Below are positions 18,109 through 27,099 of a DNA stretch of 64,000 bases, piece by piece; within the stretch, counting starts at the first letter, position 1; each line of letters opens with the position of its first letter. The notes below the pieces were generated by a model. It did not search any database, was not told the origin of the DNA, and worked only from the letters and a program-made list of their open reading frames with translations. The stretch comes from JAPKYZ01 sp033763835 (GTDB lineage Bacteria > Acidobacteriota > Terriglobia > Bryobacterales > Bryobacteraceae): assembly GCA_033763835.1 (NCBI GenBank), contig JANRJS010000032.1, positions 124,001-188,000 of the forward strand, given 5' to 3'. The translations under genes and the position numbers were made by a program.

Positions 18109-19104
18109 ATGCTCGCCACTGTTGCTCTCCTTCTTGCCGCCGACGTTCGGGTTGTCACCCCCGCGAATGGGGCGAAGCCGGTGGGGCCGTACTCGCCGGG
18201 GATTGTGGTGGGCGATTATCTCTATGTTTCCGGGCAGGGGGCGGCGGGCGCGGTGGGGATCGAGGCGCAAACCCGCTTATGTCTCAACAACGTACGAGCG
18301 ATCGTCGAGGGCGCGGGGTTCCAAATGGATCAGGTGGTGTACGCGCAGCTCTATTTGGCCGACATCGGTAACTATAATGCCGTCAACAAGATATGGCCAG
18401 AGTACTTCAAGACCCCGCCCGCAAGGGCGACGCTCGCCGTGACGCGCATGCCGACGGACACGCCGATCGAGATTACGGTGGTGGCTTACAAGGGTGAGCG
18501 TAAGCCGCTTGTTATCAGCGGGATAAATAATCCAGTCCCGATTTCGCAAGGCATGTTTACCGCCGACCGTTTTTATGTTGCGGGCATTTTGGGGCGCGAT
18601 TCGAACACCGGAATAGTACCCGAGAAGCCGGAGGACCAGCTAAAAATGGTCGAAAAAAGGCTGGATAATGCACTTAAAAGCGCCAAAATGAGCGCGAAAT
18701 CGATGGTTTTCGCGAACATTTATCACACGTCGAAGGTGGACCCGGCTCCTTTGAAAGAGAAAATGGGACGCGCGGCGCTGGCCGTGATCGAGGTTCCGGC
18801 GCTGCCATTCGGGGCGAATGTTTCAATCACCGGGGTGGCGGCTCGGAAGCCGTTCGTCCAGGAAGGGCCTTGCAACTGGATCGGCGATACCGGATTCTGC
18901 TCGCTCATGACCGAGATGAAGTACTTGGCGACGCCGGTGGCGACAAATCTCTACATCGATTCGATCGACGAGTTCGCGGCGATGAACGCGGAGTACGCTA
19001 AAGCGTTCGCCGGGCGTCCGCTGCCGTCCCGCACCACCGTGCAGCCCGTGAAAGTGGGAGCGGCACCGCACAAGTTTCGGTCGAGCTATATCGCCGTGCG
19101 GTAG
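18109..19104 (+). CDS. Tandem RidA/YjgF-family protein, probably exported
   Basis: 331 residues from the ATG at 18109. An open frame begins at 18010, but that extension overlaps kdpE and would bury the hydrophobic N-terminus. A short signal-like stretch (MLATVALLLAA) is followed by two RidA domains: about 12-125 (GPYSPGIVVGDYLYVSGQGA) and about 135-255, with a third partial repeat to the end. RidA enzymes deaminate reactive enamine/imine intermediates; the Arg of PARATLAVTRMP matches their key arginine, and a similar PSRTTV occurs near the C-terminus. An exported multi-domain version is unusual because the classical substrates are cytosolic. Its 3' end overlaps the convergent DUF5519 gene by 19 bp. 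Confidence 0.8.
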   Translation: MLATVALLLAADVRVVTPANGAKPVGPYSPGIVVGDYLYVSGQGAAGAVGIEAQTRLCLNNVRAIVEGAGFQMDQVVYAQLYLADIGNYNAVNKIWPEYFKTPPARATLAVTRMPTDTPIEITVVAYKGERKPLVISGINNPVPISQGMFTADRFYVAGILGRDSNTGIVPEKPEDQLKMVEKRLDNALKSAKMSAKSMVFANIYHTSKVDPAPLKEKMGRAALAVIEVPALPFGANVSITGVAARKPFVQEGPCNWIGDTGFCSLMTEMKYLATPVATNLYIDSIDEFAAMNAEYAKAFAGRPLPSRTTVQPVKVGAAPHKFRSSYIAVR

Positions 19105-19424
19105 CGGTCGCGCTGAGCGACGGCTAAGTCGTAAGACCGGCGGAAGAGCGCGATTGCCGTGGCGACGTCTTGCGGTTCGCGCAAGTACCGGCTGATCCAG
19201 CCGCTTTCCGGCAGGACGTGGTGCGGCTCCGCTTGACCGGCGGCGATCACTTCGTCGTGTACGGTCTTCGGAAACGGGATATCGACCAGGGAACTTCCAT
19301 GCACGTGCCCCAGTTCCCGTTTACCGAAGCGGAACTCAATTCCGCCGAACCGGTGCGGGGCCACCGTGACGTCCGGCCACGCGGTCACCGCGTTTCGAAT
19401 CTCGATTTGCGCTCCAGGAATCAT
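19086..19424 (-). CDS. DUF5519 (luciferase-domain) family protein
   Basis: 112 residues. The motifs HRFGGIEFRFGKRELGHVHG, then LVDIPFPKTVHDEV and PHHVLPESGWISRYL, match the small DUF5519/luciferase-domain family found widely in bacteria. No catalytic role is established for this family. The three His-rich turns could bind a ligand or metal, but that is speculation. It stands alone on the minus strand, convergent with the RidA-like gene and divergent from the PEP-CTERM gene. Confidence 0.75.
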   Translation of the reverse strand: MIPGAQIEIRNAVTAWPDVTVAPHRFGGIEFRFGKRELGHVHGSSLVDIPFPKTVHDEVIAAGQAEPHHVLPESGWISRYLREPQDVATAIALFRRSYDLAVAQRDRYRTAI

Positions 19425-19498
19425 GGCCTTTGGATGCGCCGCACTCCGTCCAGGACTCTTAGGCGCTGAAACGCTTACGACTTGCGGGCGTCATCGGC

Positions 19499-20809
19499 AT
19501 GCAATACAGCGGTCCGATACTTAACGCCGTGCGCCTACACCCGATTCTCCCGATCCTTCTCCTCGCGTCCAGCGTCGACGCGGCAACACTCGCGGGCTTC
19601 GCTTCCCTACCCGCTTCGACTTTCGTTCCCGGCCCGACCTCCGGCCAATTCACCGGCGGGGGCAACGGGATCGCGACCCCGTTCGTGAACCAGCAGCCGG
19701 TGCAGGGCGTGTCGGCGCTGTTGATTAACTCCGACGGCACCTACACCGCCATGTCGGACAACGGCTTCGGCGCCAAGGGCAATTCGGCGGACGCGCTGCT
19801 GGGTTTCTTCAATCTCTCGATCGACTTCAAGACCGGCATGGGCGGAACCGGAACGGTGACGGTGAATAGCGTGACGCGGCTGAGCGATCCGGACGGAGCG
19901 GTGAATTTCACCAAGGTACATGAGCTAGCGAATTACCCCAGTTCGGCAATCCCGGTCGATCCGGCCATCGTCGCGGGCAGCCTGCTGACAGGCGGCGACT
20001 TCGATCTGGAATCCTTCCGGCGGATGCCAGACGGCACGTACTGGTTCGGCGAGGAATTTGGTCCGTTTCTGATCCACACGGACGCGAACGGCAAGGTGCT
20101 CGACGAACCGGTGGCGCTACCTGGTGTGCAATCGCCGCAGAGTCCGTTCTTGGGCGGCGGAACCGCCAACCTGCCGGGCAGCCGCGGATTCGAGGGGATG
20201 GCACTGGGGATCGACGGCAAGACGCTGTATCCGATGCTCGAAGGCCCTCTCACTACGGACACGAATCGGAATCGGCTCATCATTAATGAATTCGACTCGA
20301 CGACGGGAGCTTATACCGGGAAGCAATGGTTCTACCGGATGGAGAACACGTTCGAGAGCGGGCAGGCGATCGGCGATTTCACGGCGGTGAACGCGACGCA
20401 ATTCCTGGTGATCGAGCGCGACGGCGGGCAAGGCGCGAGCGCGTTGTTCAAGAAGGTTTATCTGATCGACCTGAGCGTGATCGACGCGGACGGGTTCGTG
20501 CAGAAGACGGAGATCGTGGACCTGCTGAACATTCTCGATCCGCTCGACCTGGACGGCGACGGCAATAACACGTTCCGGTTCCCGTTCGTGACGATCGAGA
20601 GCGTGGCGATCGTGAACGCGAACACACTGCTGATCGCGAACGACAATAATTTTCCGTTCAGCAACGGCCGGACGCCGGGCGTGGCGGACAACAACGAGTT
20701 CATCCTGTTGACGCTCCCGAATAGCCTGCGGGTGGTGCCGGAGCCGTCGACTTGGATGCTCGGGTTGGCGGGGTTGGGTGCGCTCGCTTTGTTTCGGCGG
20801 CGGCGGTAG
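19499..20809 (+). CDS. Secreted esterase-like/phytase-like protein with PEP-CTERM sorting signal
   Basis: Up to 436 residues. An N-terminal signal peptide (PILPILLLASSVDA) is present; the ATG at 19499 is the longest start, but GTG at 19529 puts the signal at the very N-terminus and may be the true one. The body resembles the 'esterase-like activity of phytase' family: a beta-propeller with YTAMSDNGFGAKGNS, GTYWFGEEFGPFLIH and GFEGMALGIDGKTLYPMLEG. The C-terminus is a textbook PEP-CTERM tail: VPEPSTWMLGLAG, a hydrophobic helix and FRRRR. Exosortase should cleave the tail and attach or release the protein; no exosortase gene is in this window. Likely substrate is a phosphoester outside the cell (inference). 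Confidence 0.85.
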   Translation: MQYSGPILNAVRLHPILPILLLASSVDAATLAGFASLPASTFVPGPTSGQFTGGGNGIATPFVNQQPVQGVSALLINSDGTYTAMSDNGFGAKGNSADALLGFFNLSIDFKTGMGGTGTVTVNSVTRLSDPDGAVNFTKVHELANYPSSAIPVDPAIVAGSLLTGGDFDLESFRRMPDGTYWFGEEFGPFLIHTDANGKVLDEPVALPGVQSPQSPFLGGGTANLPGSRGFEGMALGIDGKTLYPMLEGPLTTDTNRNRLIINEFDSTTGAYTGKQWFYRMENTFESGQAIGDFTAVNATQFLVIERDGGQGASALFKKVYLIDLSVIDADGFVQKTEIVDLLNILDPLDLDGDGNNTFRFPFVTIESVAIVNANTLLIANDNNFPFSNGRTPGVADNNEFILLTLPNSLRVVPEPSTWMLGLAGLGALALFRRRR

Positions 20810-21166
20810 AGATTGGGGGGGCGGCGCGGTGAATGGCGGAAACTCATGAGTTGAGGCTGCGGAATTGCACTACCTTCCGATTTCGCGCAACAGCTCGCTG
20901 CGCAAATTGGCGGTGTCGAAGCCTGTTTACTCTGCAATCGACAACTTTTGGCTATCGAGGGGGAAGGTCGCTAACTCGAAATCTTCTACAGTGGAAGCAG
21001 GCTGTGTAGCCGTGGATTAGCTTCGGGATCGTCGGCTCTCGGCTATCTAAAGCAAATCTCCGCCGACCAGAAGCCCGAAGTGAGAGTTGTACACTCCGCC
21101 GTTTATGTGCATTCATCGATTCGGATGCTTCAAGCACGTCGTTGGCCCGACTTCTGACGCGGGCGA
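20810..21166. other. 357-bp gene-free stretch at the left edge of an AT-richer island
   Basis: No ORF here has a recognisable product, start signal or partner. The composition is visibly less GC-rich than the flanking PEP-CTERM gene. A short reading on the plus strand near 20870-20930 (YLPISRNSSLRKLAVSK) looks protein-like but lacks a start and stops soon after; it may be a decayed gene fragment. Confidence 0.4.
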
Positions 21167-22273
21167 TCATTGACGGAAGTGCGCTTCTGCTTCCATCAGG
21201 TAGGAGTACGGGTTCTTGCGCAGGTCCTCACGCCTTTGGAGGTTGTAAAGAACAGCCGATACAGTGAGCGAGATTCCGGCACCAGCGAGAAGCGCGTGCG
21301 GAATGCTCAGGCCGAAACCTTGTAATGCGGCTGGGACAGACAACATCGAAGTCTTCAAGAAATTCTCAAGCACCCACTTGATGTTTGACGCACTCAAGCA
21401 GTCCTTAATCTCGCTGATAGTCGGTTTGACCTCGTTCGCGTAGATGTCAGCCACTCCCTGTTGAAGCGCCTCTATCGTTAGTTCGCCGTTAATCGACTTC
21501 GTCAACTCGGCCATCTTGGTTCGGAAGCGCCCCAATTGATCCTTGTGGTCTTCGCGGAATCGCAGCAAGTCGTCCACCGAAGTGTCGGGATTGATGGCGA
21601 TCTTTTGGAGCGTCAGGTCAGCCAGCAACGCCGGTGCCAAACTTCCTGGTACAAGACGCTCATGGAGCCAGTCCCGACCATACCGATGCCAATGGGGATC
21701 ACCAAAGCGGATATTGGGGATTCCAAGTTTGCTGTCTAGGCGCACATTGACGGCGAGGCGATCACTAGCTGGCAGATCAGTCAACAACGCTATGCCGTGG
21801 CTCTCAGCCAGTTCAGTCGCCAGCATCGTCATATAGAATCTCGCGAACGGGCGATTCACCCGGACCCATTCCCCTTCGCGTCCGAGAAACATACGCTGCA
21901 ACTGATGCTGCAGCTCGTAAGGAAACTTCTCGGGGTGCATGCTAACCAGTTCGCGAAGTTCAGGCAACTTCTCAGGGTGTATCAAGTCCGACTGCCGCAA
22001 CCCAGCTTCAATCAGGACTCCATCAGCTTCCGTAGACCCAAAGTAGTCAAGGACCTTACTAGCCAGCCGCTCAACGATTTCCATATGCGGGTGAACGTGG
22101 AGCGGAGAGAGAACACCGGCGTCAAAGAGCACTCGGGAAGTGCCATGATAAGGCTCAGGCATTGATGCCGGAACAATGGTCTGGACGCTCTCCCAATAGA
22201 GCATGGCCGTCTTAAGCCATCCTTCGTTCGGCACCTGAATGCGCGGGTAGTACAGCGCTTTGGTGAACGCCAT
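21167..22273 (-). CDS. DUF6236 family protein
   Basis: 368 residues from the ATG at 22273, preceded 12 nt upstream by AAAGGAG; the frame opens 36 nt earlier at 22309 but that start has no ribosome site. The N-terminus (KALYYPRIQVPNEGWLKTA) matches DUF6236 as I remember it. A mostly helical body is followed by a hydrophobic segment near residues 315-340 (ALLAGAGISLTVSAVL), then a basic tail, so it may be membrane-associated. Function is unknown. Its lower GC, its strong Shine-Dalgarno sequence (unlike most neighbours) and the adjacent toxin-antitoxin pair suggest a horizontally acquired accessory gene, possibly defensive; that is inference. Confidence 0.7.
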   Translation of the reverse strand: MAFTKALYYPRIQVPNEGWLKTAMLYWESVQTIVPASMPEPYHGTSRVLFDAGVLSPLHVHPHMEIVERLASKVLDYFGSTEADGVLIEAGLRQSDLIHPEKLPELRELVSMHPEKFPYELQHQLQRMFLGREGEWVRVNRPFARFYMTMLATELAESHGIALLTDLPASDRLAVNVRLDSKLGIPNIRFGDPHWHRYGRDWLHERLVPGSLAPALLADLTLQKIAINPDTSVDDLLRFREDHKDQLGRFRTKMAELTKSINGELTIEALQQGVADIYANEVKPTISEIKDCLSASNIKWVLENFLKTSMLSVPAALQGFGLSIPHALLAGAGISLTVSAVLYNLQRREDLRKNPYSYLMEAEAHFRQ

Positions 22274-22752
22274 ATATGCGTAATGCTCCTTTTTGGGTGA
22301 TGCTATCACGTAGGTAGCGGAATCGTCTTCTCACGCATGCAGTGAGTCTGCGCGTCCTCAGACTTCAGGCAAACCCGATTAAGTCGCGAAGACCGAAGTT
22401 GTTTTCTACCAGCGCCCAGATGACGGGCCATCCGGAAGTTGGCGGCCTCGGAGGTTTGTTTGCGGGATCGATTCTCCCAACCGGCGTAGTATTTACCGCT
22501 GTTCCTGGTCTTCGGACTCGCGAAAGTCTGGCCTAAAAGGGCGTAGCGGATTGCAGCGCGACTGACGTGGCCAGGTCTTTGGCCTCCAAAAGCAGTTCAC
22601 GTAGCGCTTGGGGTTCCGATGAAATAGTTCGAAACGCATCCCGTACGGGAAGCCGCCGCATTTACAATTGAAAACAAGCCGCCCAGCCGGAAGTGCGGTT
22701 CGTGCCTCTCGATTCCACTTGGGTGGTCACGTTAGCTTTCACACAGGCGTAG
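22274..22752. other. 479-bp stretch without a convincing gene
   Basis: The region lies between the DUF6236 and DUF5615 genes. On the minus strand a 42-residue ORF starts near 22662 (MRRLPVRDAF, ends LQSATPF) and, further on in another frame, a protein-like tail reads VIWALVENNFGLRDLIGFA before a stop near 22375. The two pieces are in different frames and neither has a ribosome site. The best reading is decayed coding sequence, not a working gene. Confidence 0.35.
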
Positions 22753-23085
22753 TCAGCGTTCCGATACCGATCCGACGCGGACGATTTGGCGGGGCTGAAT
22801 GCTCGCGAGCGCCGAAAGACAATCGGGAATCGCCGGTAGGAGGTCCTGAATCCGATTGGAACGCGCTCGAACAATCAGCACCGCAATTCGTTTGGAGTTC
22901 AGGTTCCGCTGGTACGGAAGATTCTTGTCGAGCGTTAACAGCACTTCGAACAGCGGATCGGCCAGTTCCAGCAACTCGCCATTCTTCTTGCCGGACCACC
23001 CACACTGAACGACGGTGCGGCAGTCATGCCCATACAAATGTGCCGCCAGTTTGCGCGGTAGGTTTTCGTCGATGAGAACTCTCAT
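22753..23085 (-). CDS. DUF5615 PIN-like toxin
   Basis: 110 residues. The N-terminus RVLIDENLPRKLAAHL, with early acidic Asp and Glu, and the later LLTLDKNLPYQ match the DUF5615 PIN-like fold, thought to be an RNase toxin partnered with DUF433 antitoxins. Its start overlaps the antitoxin stop by 4 bases, the usual arrangement with antitoxin first. The active-site acidic residues appear intact. Target RNA is unknown. It is part of the AT-richer accessory stretch 20.8-23.4 kb. Confidence 0.82.
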   Translation of the reverse strand: MRVLIDENLPRKLAAHLYGHDCRTVVQCGWSGKKNGELLELADPLFEVLLTLDKNLPYQRNLNSKRIAVLIVRARSNRIQDLLPAIPDCLSALASIQPRQIVRVGSVSER

Positions 23086-23366
23086 CGGCCGGCGGTGAGA
23101 AGCGCTTTGGCCTCTTCCAGCGCGGCGACGGCGGCATCATGGGTAACCGATGGAAAGTTGTCCAGGAACTCGTCCAGGCTGTCGCCCGCTTCGAGATAGT
23201 CGATCAACGAATCTATCGGTACACGGGTTCCTCGAAAGCAAGGCGTCCCACCGAGGATTTCAGGGTCGCTAACCACGACAGATTGATGTGGCACAAGAGC
23301 ACCTCGACCTAGCAGTCTAGCAGTCTCAATCCCAAAAGGGAGATCACCGGAGACCGCGCGATTCAT
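23082..23366 (-). CDS. DUF433 antitoxin
   Basis: 94 residues from the ATG at 23366, or 70 from a GTG at 23294. The GTG is preceded by GAGGTG at a 4-nt gap and gives the normal family length; the ATG start would overlap the upstream deacylase by 23 bp and adds sequence not typical of the family. The core VSDPEILGGTPCFRGTRVPI, followed by LIDYLEAGDSLDEFLDNFP, is diagnostic for DUF433, a winged-helix-like domain that pairs with DUF5615 toxins. It probably neutralises the toxin and represses its own operon. Confidence 0.85.
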   Translation of the reverse strand: MNRAVSGDLPFGIETARLLGRGALVPHQSVVVSDPEILGGTPCFRGTRVPIDSLIDYLEAGDSLDEFLDNFPSVTHDAAVAALEEAKALLTAGR

Positions 23367-24900
23367 GCCGCAGCATCTTACCCGGGCGCGCGGCCGTCAC
23401 TTGGCCGTCGAGGATGACGGGTTCGCCGTTGACGATGACGTGGCGGAAGCCGACGGCCATTTGGCGGGGGTTTTCGAATTCGGCCTTGTCGGCGACCGTG
23501 GCGGGATCGAAGATTCCAAGGTCGGCTTTCATGCCTTCGACGAGGTAGCCGCGATCCTTGAGCTTTAGGCGAGTGGCGGGAAGGCCGCTCATCTTCCAGA
23601 TCGCTTCTTCGAGGCGCAGCGTTTGGCGTTCGCGCACGTAGCGGCCCAGCACTCGGGCGAACGTTCCGAATTCGCGCGGGTGGGGAAAATCTTTGGGCGA
23701 TGGCGTGATGGCCCCGTCGCTCGCGATCATCGTGTAGGGCGAGCGCATGATGCGTTCGATATCGGGCTCCGAAATCGCGTGGTAGATGCAGGAGCAGCCG
23801 CCCTCCTTCTGCATTTCAAGCGCGGTTTCGGCGGCGTTTTCGAATGTGACCTGTCGACCGCGCGCCTTCGTGACATCGGCGAGCGTTTTGCCGGCGAGCG
23901 ACGAGTCGAACGAGCAACTGCGTATGACGACGTTCTTCGGGTCGCCGCCGCCGCGGTCGTTCTTAATCTTCTCGACGATGACGGCCTTGATGCGGGCGCG
24001 CGTTTCGGGAGCGGAGAGGCGTTCGAGCACCGCCTTGCGTCCGCCTTCGAGCGCCCATTGCGGAAACAGCGCGGCGAGTCCGGTGGACGACGCCGTGTAA
24101 GGGTACTGGTCGATGGTCACATCGACGCCGCGCGCGCGGGCTTGCTCGACCATTTCGACGGTCTTCGCCGCGAGTCCCCAATTGCCGGAACCGATCACTT
24201 TGTGGTGCGACACCTGCGTGGGAATGCCGCCCTCTTCGCCGATGCGAATGGTTTCGGCGACGGACTTCAGGATGTCCGCCGCTTCGTCGCGCATGTGCGA
24301 GATGTGCATGCCGTCGTACTTGGCGACGACCTTCGCGAGTTCGATCACTTCTTCGGTGGGGGCGAAGTTGCCGGGGACGTAGAAGAGGCCGGTGGAGAGT
24401 CCGAAGGCTCCCTCGCGCATCGCTTGATCGACCAGCACGCGCATCTTCGCAAGTTCGTCGGGCGTGACGTTGCGCTTCGCCAGTTCGAGCACATCCTGCC
24501 GGACGCTGCCGTGGCCGACGAAGAATCCCATGTTGACGGAGATGCGCCGGGCCGCCAGCTTCTCCATGTACGGCGCGAGGGGCAGGGGCGACGATCCGTC
24601 GTTGCCTTCGAGGAGCGTCGTTACGCCTTGGCGGAGGAAATTCTCGGCGGTGGGGATCTCGAAAATGCCGGTTCGTCCGTGATTGTGGATGTCGATGAAG
24701 CCGGGGGCGACGACGAGATTCGTGGCGTCGAGCGTGCGCGTGGCGGTGCGGCCTTTGAGGTTTCCGATAGCGGCGATGGAGTCGCCGCGAACGCCGACGT
24801 CGGCGCGCCGCCAGGGGTTGTTCGACCCGTCGATCACTCGGCCGTTGAGGATGAGGAGGTCGAAGTCGGCGGCGAGAGCGAGGGCGAGGGCGAGCGTCAT
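23344..24900 (-). CDS. N-acyl-D-amino-acid deacylase (D-aminoacylase), amidohydrolase family
   Basis: 518 residues. An N-terminal hydrophobic run (MTLALALALAADF) may be a short signal peptide. The amidohydrolase metal site is clear: FIDIHNHGRTGIFEIPTAEN near residues 68-88, GVTTLLEGNDGSSP, HMRDEA, the QVSHHKVIGSGNWG segment and MIASDGA near the end. The D-aminoacylase/NagA-like layout (GRVIDGSNNPWRRADVGV) is typical. It hydrolyses N-acyl-D-amino acids to free D-amino acids, useful for recycling murein-derived or environmental D-amino-acid derivatives. Gene start is leaderless-like (TACAAT 6 nt before the ATG). Confidence 0.92.
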   Translation of the reverse strand: MTLALALALAADFDLLILNGRVIDGSNNPWRRADVGVRGDSIAAIGNLKGRTATRTLDATNLVVAPGFIDIHNHGRTGIFEIPTAENFLRQGVTTLLEGNDGSSPLPLAPYMEKLAARRISVNMGFFVGHGSVRQDVLELAKRNVTPDELAKMRVLVDQAMREGAFGLSTGLFYVPGNFAPTEEVIELAKVVAKYDGMHISHMRDEAADILKSVAETIRIGEEGGIPTQVSHHKVIGSGNWGLAAKTVEMVEQARARGVDVTIDQYPYTASSTGLAALFPQWALEGGRKAVLERLSAPETRARIKAVIVEKIKNDRGGGDPKNVVIRSCSFDSSLAGKTLADVTKARGRQVTFENAAETALEMQKEGGCSCIYHAISEPDIERIMRSPYTMIASDGAITPSPKDFPHPREFGTFARVLGRYVRERQTLRLEEAIWKMSGLPATRLKLKDRGYLVEGMKADLGIFDPATVADKAEFENPRQMAVGFRHVIVNGEPVILDGQVTAARPGKMLRHESRGLR

Positions 24901-24906
24901 CCCGAC

Positions 24907-24912
24907 ATTGTA
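24907..24912 (-). promoter_or_regulatory. -10-like hexamer directly ahead of the D-aminoacylase gene
   Basis: TACAAT on the minus strand, 6 nt (GTCGGG) before the ATG at 24900. No convincing -35 and no Shine-Dalgarno sequence, consistent with a leaderless start. Confidence 0.4.
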
Positions 24913-24927
24913 GACTGCGTAGCCGGC

Positions 24928-26022
24928 TTACTTGCGGTTCGCGCCGTTGAGCGCGGTGTAGGCGTAGTCGACCGTATTGAGAGCGTTCCGGGAAGCGACG
25001 ACTCTCTGCTGAATGGCGGGCGCCGTCGGCGCGTTATCGATCTGTTTTTTCAGCACGACGTTGCTGTTGAAGGCTTCGTAGTCGGGATCTTTCTCTTTGT
25101 GCCACCAATGCCAGAAGTGCCAGGCGACTTTCTCGATGGGGTCGTTCGGCGCGGAGACTTTCGGGGCGCCGCCTACCTTGCGCCAGCGGTAAAGAACCGC
25201 GACGACATCGGCGGCGGCGATCTGATTGGACTTATTTTGTTGCACCAAATAGTTGAAAATCTTGGTTTCCAAAACGTTCCGTTTGTTGAACCGGCGCGTC
25301 AGATTGTCCGACAACACGGCCAAGGCCCCTTTGCGTAGCTGATCTTCCAAAGTGGAAGGGTCTTGATACTTCTTGGCGTTCTGCCGGTCGAAAATCGTTC
25401 CCCAAAGACCCCGGAGCGTCGCTTGCGGCGAGGCGAAACTGACGTAGAGTTCGAGCGGCGAGTGATCCCACCCGGCCCGCTTCGCGACGGTGAACCCGTT
25501 GGTCACGGTCCGCATTACGGCGTGCCACTGCAGACGATGGCTGAAGTCGCCATGACGCGCCCCCGCGCCGGGGTCTTTCGGCATGAAACCGGAAGACAGG
25601 TTGCCGACGAACTCGGCGGGCGAAAGGGCTCCGGCATAGACGAGGTGAGTACTGGGAAACCAGCAAAGACCTTCGTACATTTCGAGGACCCGCGACAAGC
25701 GGGCGTAATTCGCGTGGGGCTTTCCGCTAAAGCGCTCGTCGCCGACTAACGCGGCGGCTTTGGCATTCGTGATCTCGGTGTTCAAGCTGGCCATGGCGGC
25801 ATCCACTGTCGTCGTATCCAACATCAAGGCGGCCAAGCGCTTGTAATCGTCCAAGTAGAACGGGTCGTGGGCGACCGGAACGAGAGGCGGCCCGGGCTTG
25901 TTCTTGACGCTGGTGTCGAAATCCGCCCAGTGCGTGACGCATATGCCGCCGCCCGACAGACCCCATAGGCCACTACCCACGACGGCCGCCGCGCCAGTGG
26001 TACATCCGGTTACGCAGCACAT
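24928..26022 (-). CDS. Hypothetical protein, 364 residues
   Basis: I do not recognise this family. The N-terminus has a Cys cluster (MCCVTGC) and a Gly/Ala-rich hydrophobic run to about residue 30, which could be a poor membrane or lipoprotein-like anchor. The body is mixed alpha/beta, Trp-rich near the C-terminus (KVAWHFWHWWHKEKDPDYEAF), with LELYVSFASPQATLRGLWG in the middle. The ATG at 26022 has TACACT 7 nt upstream and no ribosome site. It lies between the D-aminoacylase gene (27 bp away, same strand) and the broken DUF389 gene. Codon use looks like its neighbours, and the long uninterrupted frame makes it a real gene. Confidence 0.7.
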   Translation of the reverse strand: MCCVTGCTTGAAAVVGSGLWGLSGGGICVTHWADFDTSVKNKPGPPLVPVAHDPFYLDDYKRLAALMLDTTTVDAAMASLNTEITNAKAAALVGDERFSGKPHANYARLSRVLEMYEGLCWFPSTHLVYAGALSPAEFVGNLSSGFMPKDPGAGARHGDFSHRLQWHAVMRTVTNGFTVAKRAGWDHSPLELYVSFASPQATLRGLWGTIFDRQNAKKYQDPSTLEDQLRKGALAVLSDNLTRRFNKRNVLETKIFNYLVQQNKSNQIAAADVVAVLYRWRKVGGAPKVSAPNDPIEKVAWHFWHWWHKEKDPDYEAFNSNVVLKKQIDNAPTAPAIQQRVVASRNALNTVDYAYTALNGANRK

Positions 26023-26029
26023 ACGCGTC

Positions 26030-26035
26030 AGTGTA
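26030..26035 (-). promoter_or_regulatory. -10-like hexamer ahead of the 364-residue hypothetical gene
   Basis: TACACT on the minus strand, 7 nt before the ATG at 26022; overlapping TATACA is an alternative register. No Shine-Dalgarno sequence. Confidence 0.35.
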
Positions 26036-26157
26036 TAGCGGCGGGCCCCTGGGCGATCCGCATACCGTTTATCGTTTCCCGATCCCGGCGGATGGAATGG
26101 GTATGGACTTCGGCGAGGGCCGGGACCAGACGCCTTCGACCTCGACGTCGTCGATCT

Positions 26158-27099
26158 TCAAGCGGCGGGCGGCGACACGCCGCAGCACGCGGTCAGCGTC
26201 GCCAAGGCCTCGGGCCACGCCTCGCGCAACGCGGGGTCCGCCTGGCGGCGGATTTCACCGGCCAATTCGGCGAAACCGGGCGTGGGCGCGGGAGGGGGCA
26301 AGGGCCGTTGCGGGCTACCGCGGATCGCTTCGATCTCATGCTCGCCGGCCACTTGATGGATGACGATCTCGACGTCCTTACCGACTTTCCGGATGAGCGC
26401 GCGGCGGGCGCTTTCGACGGCAGTGGGCGGTATGGCTTGGGTGACCACCAACTGGGCGCGCACACGGTCCGGGGCGATGTCGAGCGCTTGCGAGATGACG
26501 CTGCCGCGCGGGGCGAGCGACTGCACGGTGTCGCGCACCGCCGTGCGGGCGATGGTCTCGTCCCGCAATTGCAGCAACGATTGCCGACAGCGCAACTGTC
26601 CGACATGCGCCAGTGACCGGGCCAGCGGCGTCCGTTCCAGCAATTGGAATAGCCGGTCGTCCTTGCCGCTGGTGCGGATGGAGGCGTCGATTCGCTCCCG
26701 GACTTCGGGCGAATCCATATGAACGACAAGGAAAACCACGAAAGCGCTGGCGCGATGATGGCGGCCAAATTCGGGAGGAATAGCAAGAGCGCGCCGGAAA
26801 CGATGGAAGATGTCTCCCCGCGGCGAGCGCCAGCCCGGCGGCGAGGATCGGCCCCATGAGCGGGGAAATCAACATCGCACCGATGACAACGGCGGGGCTA
26901 TTGAGAACGAGGCCGAGGGTGGCGATACCGGCGGCGAACAACAGTTCCAGCCAGTAATTTAAGGATAGAAAGTCCGCGCCTTGGAGAACGCGCCGGTAGA
27001 CCTCCGGTTTCGCTAGCGGATCGATTTCGAGGGACCGCTCGAAACTCCAGCGGGCCCGGAGTCTCGCGAATCCGGAACGGCGGGCGCGCGCCGGACGCG
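26158..27099 (-). pseudogene. Remnant of a DUF389 membrane protein gene, frameshifted and internally deleted
   Basis: Three frames on the minus strand together give a recognisable but incomplete DUF389 (TIGR00341-like) protein. Frame one (about 27075-26820) holds FLSLNYWLELLFAAGIATLG and VVIGAMLISPLMGPILAAG. Near 26815 it breaks and a second frame supplies SGALLLFLPNLAAIIAPA, which in intact members lies well over 100 residues further on, so the central membrane block is deleted. A second shift near 26745 moves to a third frame with VVHMDSPEVRERIDASIR and LQLRDETIARTAV, where a later hydrophobic segment also seems missing. No start codon follows the preceding small ORF in frame. The gene is dead or the reads are badly wrong. 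Confidence 0.8.

Noticed and set aside
20952..21170. 72-codon minus-strand ORF upstream of the DUF6236 stop
   Set aside because: Arg/Ser-rich without domain or ribosome site.
22342..22536. 64-codon plus-strand ORF (begins MSLRVLRLQANP)
   Set aside because: No start signal and no family; the minus-strand reading over the same bases looks at least as protein-like, so neither is called.
23623..25338. 571-codon open frame on the plus strand antisense to the D-aminoacylase
   Set aside because: High-GC antisense artefact: rich in Asp, Gly, Val, Arg with no domain; the minus strand carries a clear amidohydrolase.
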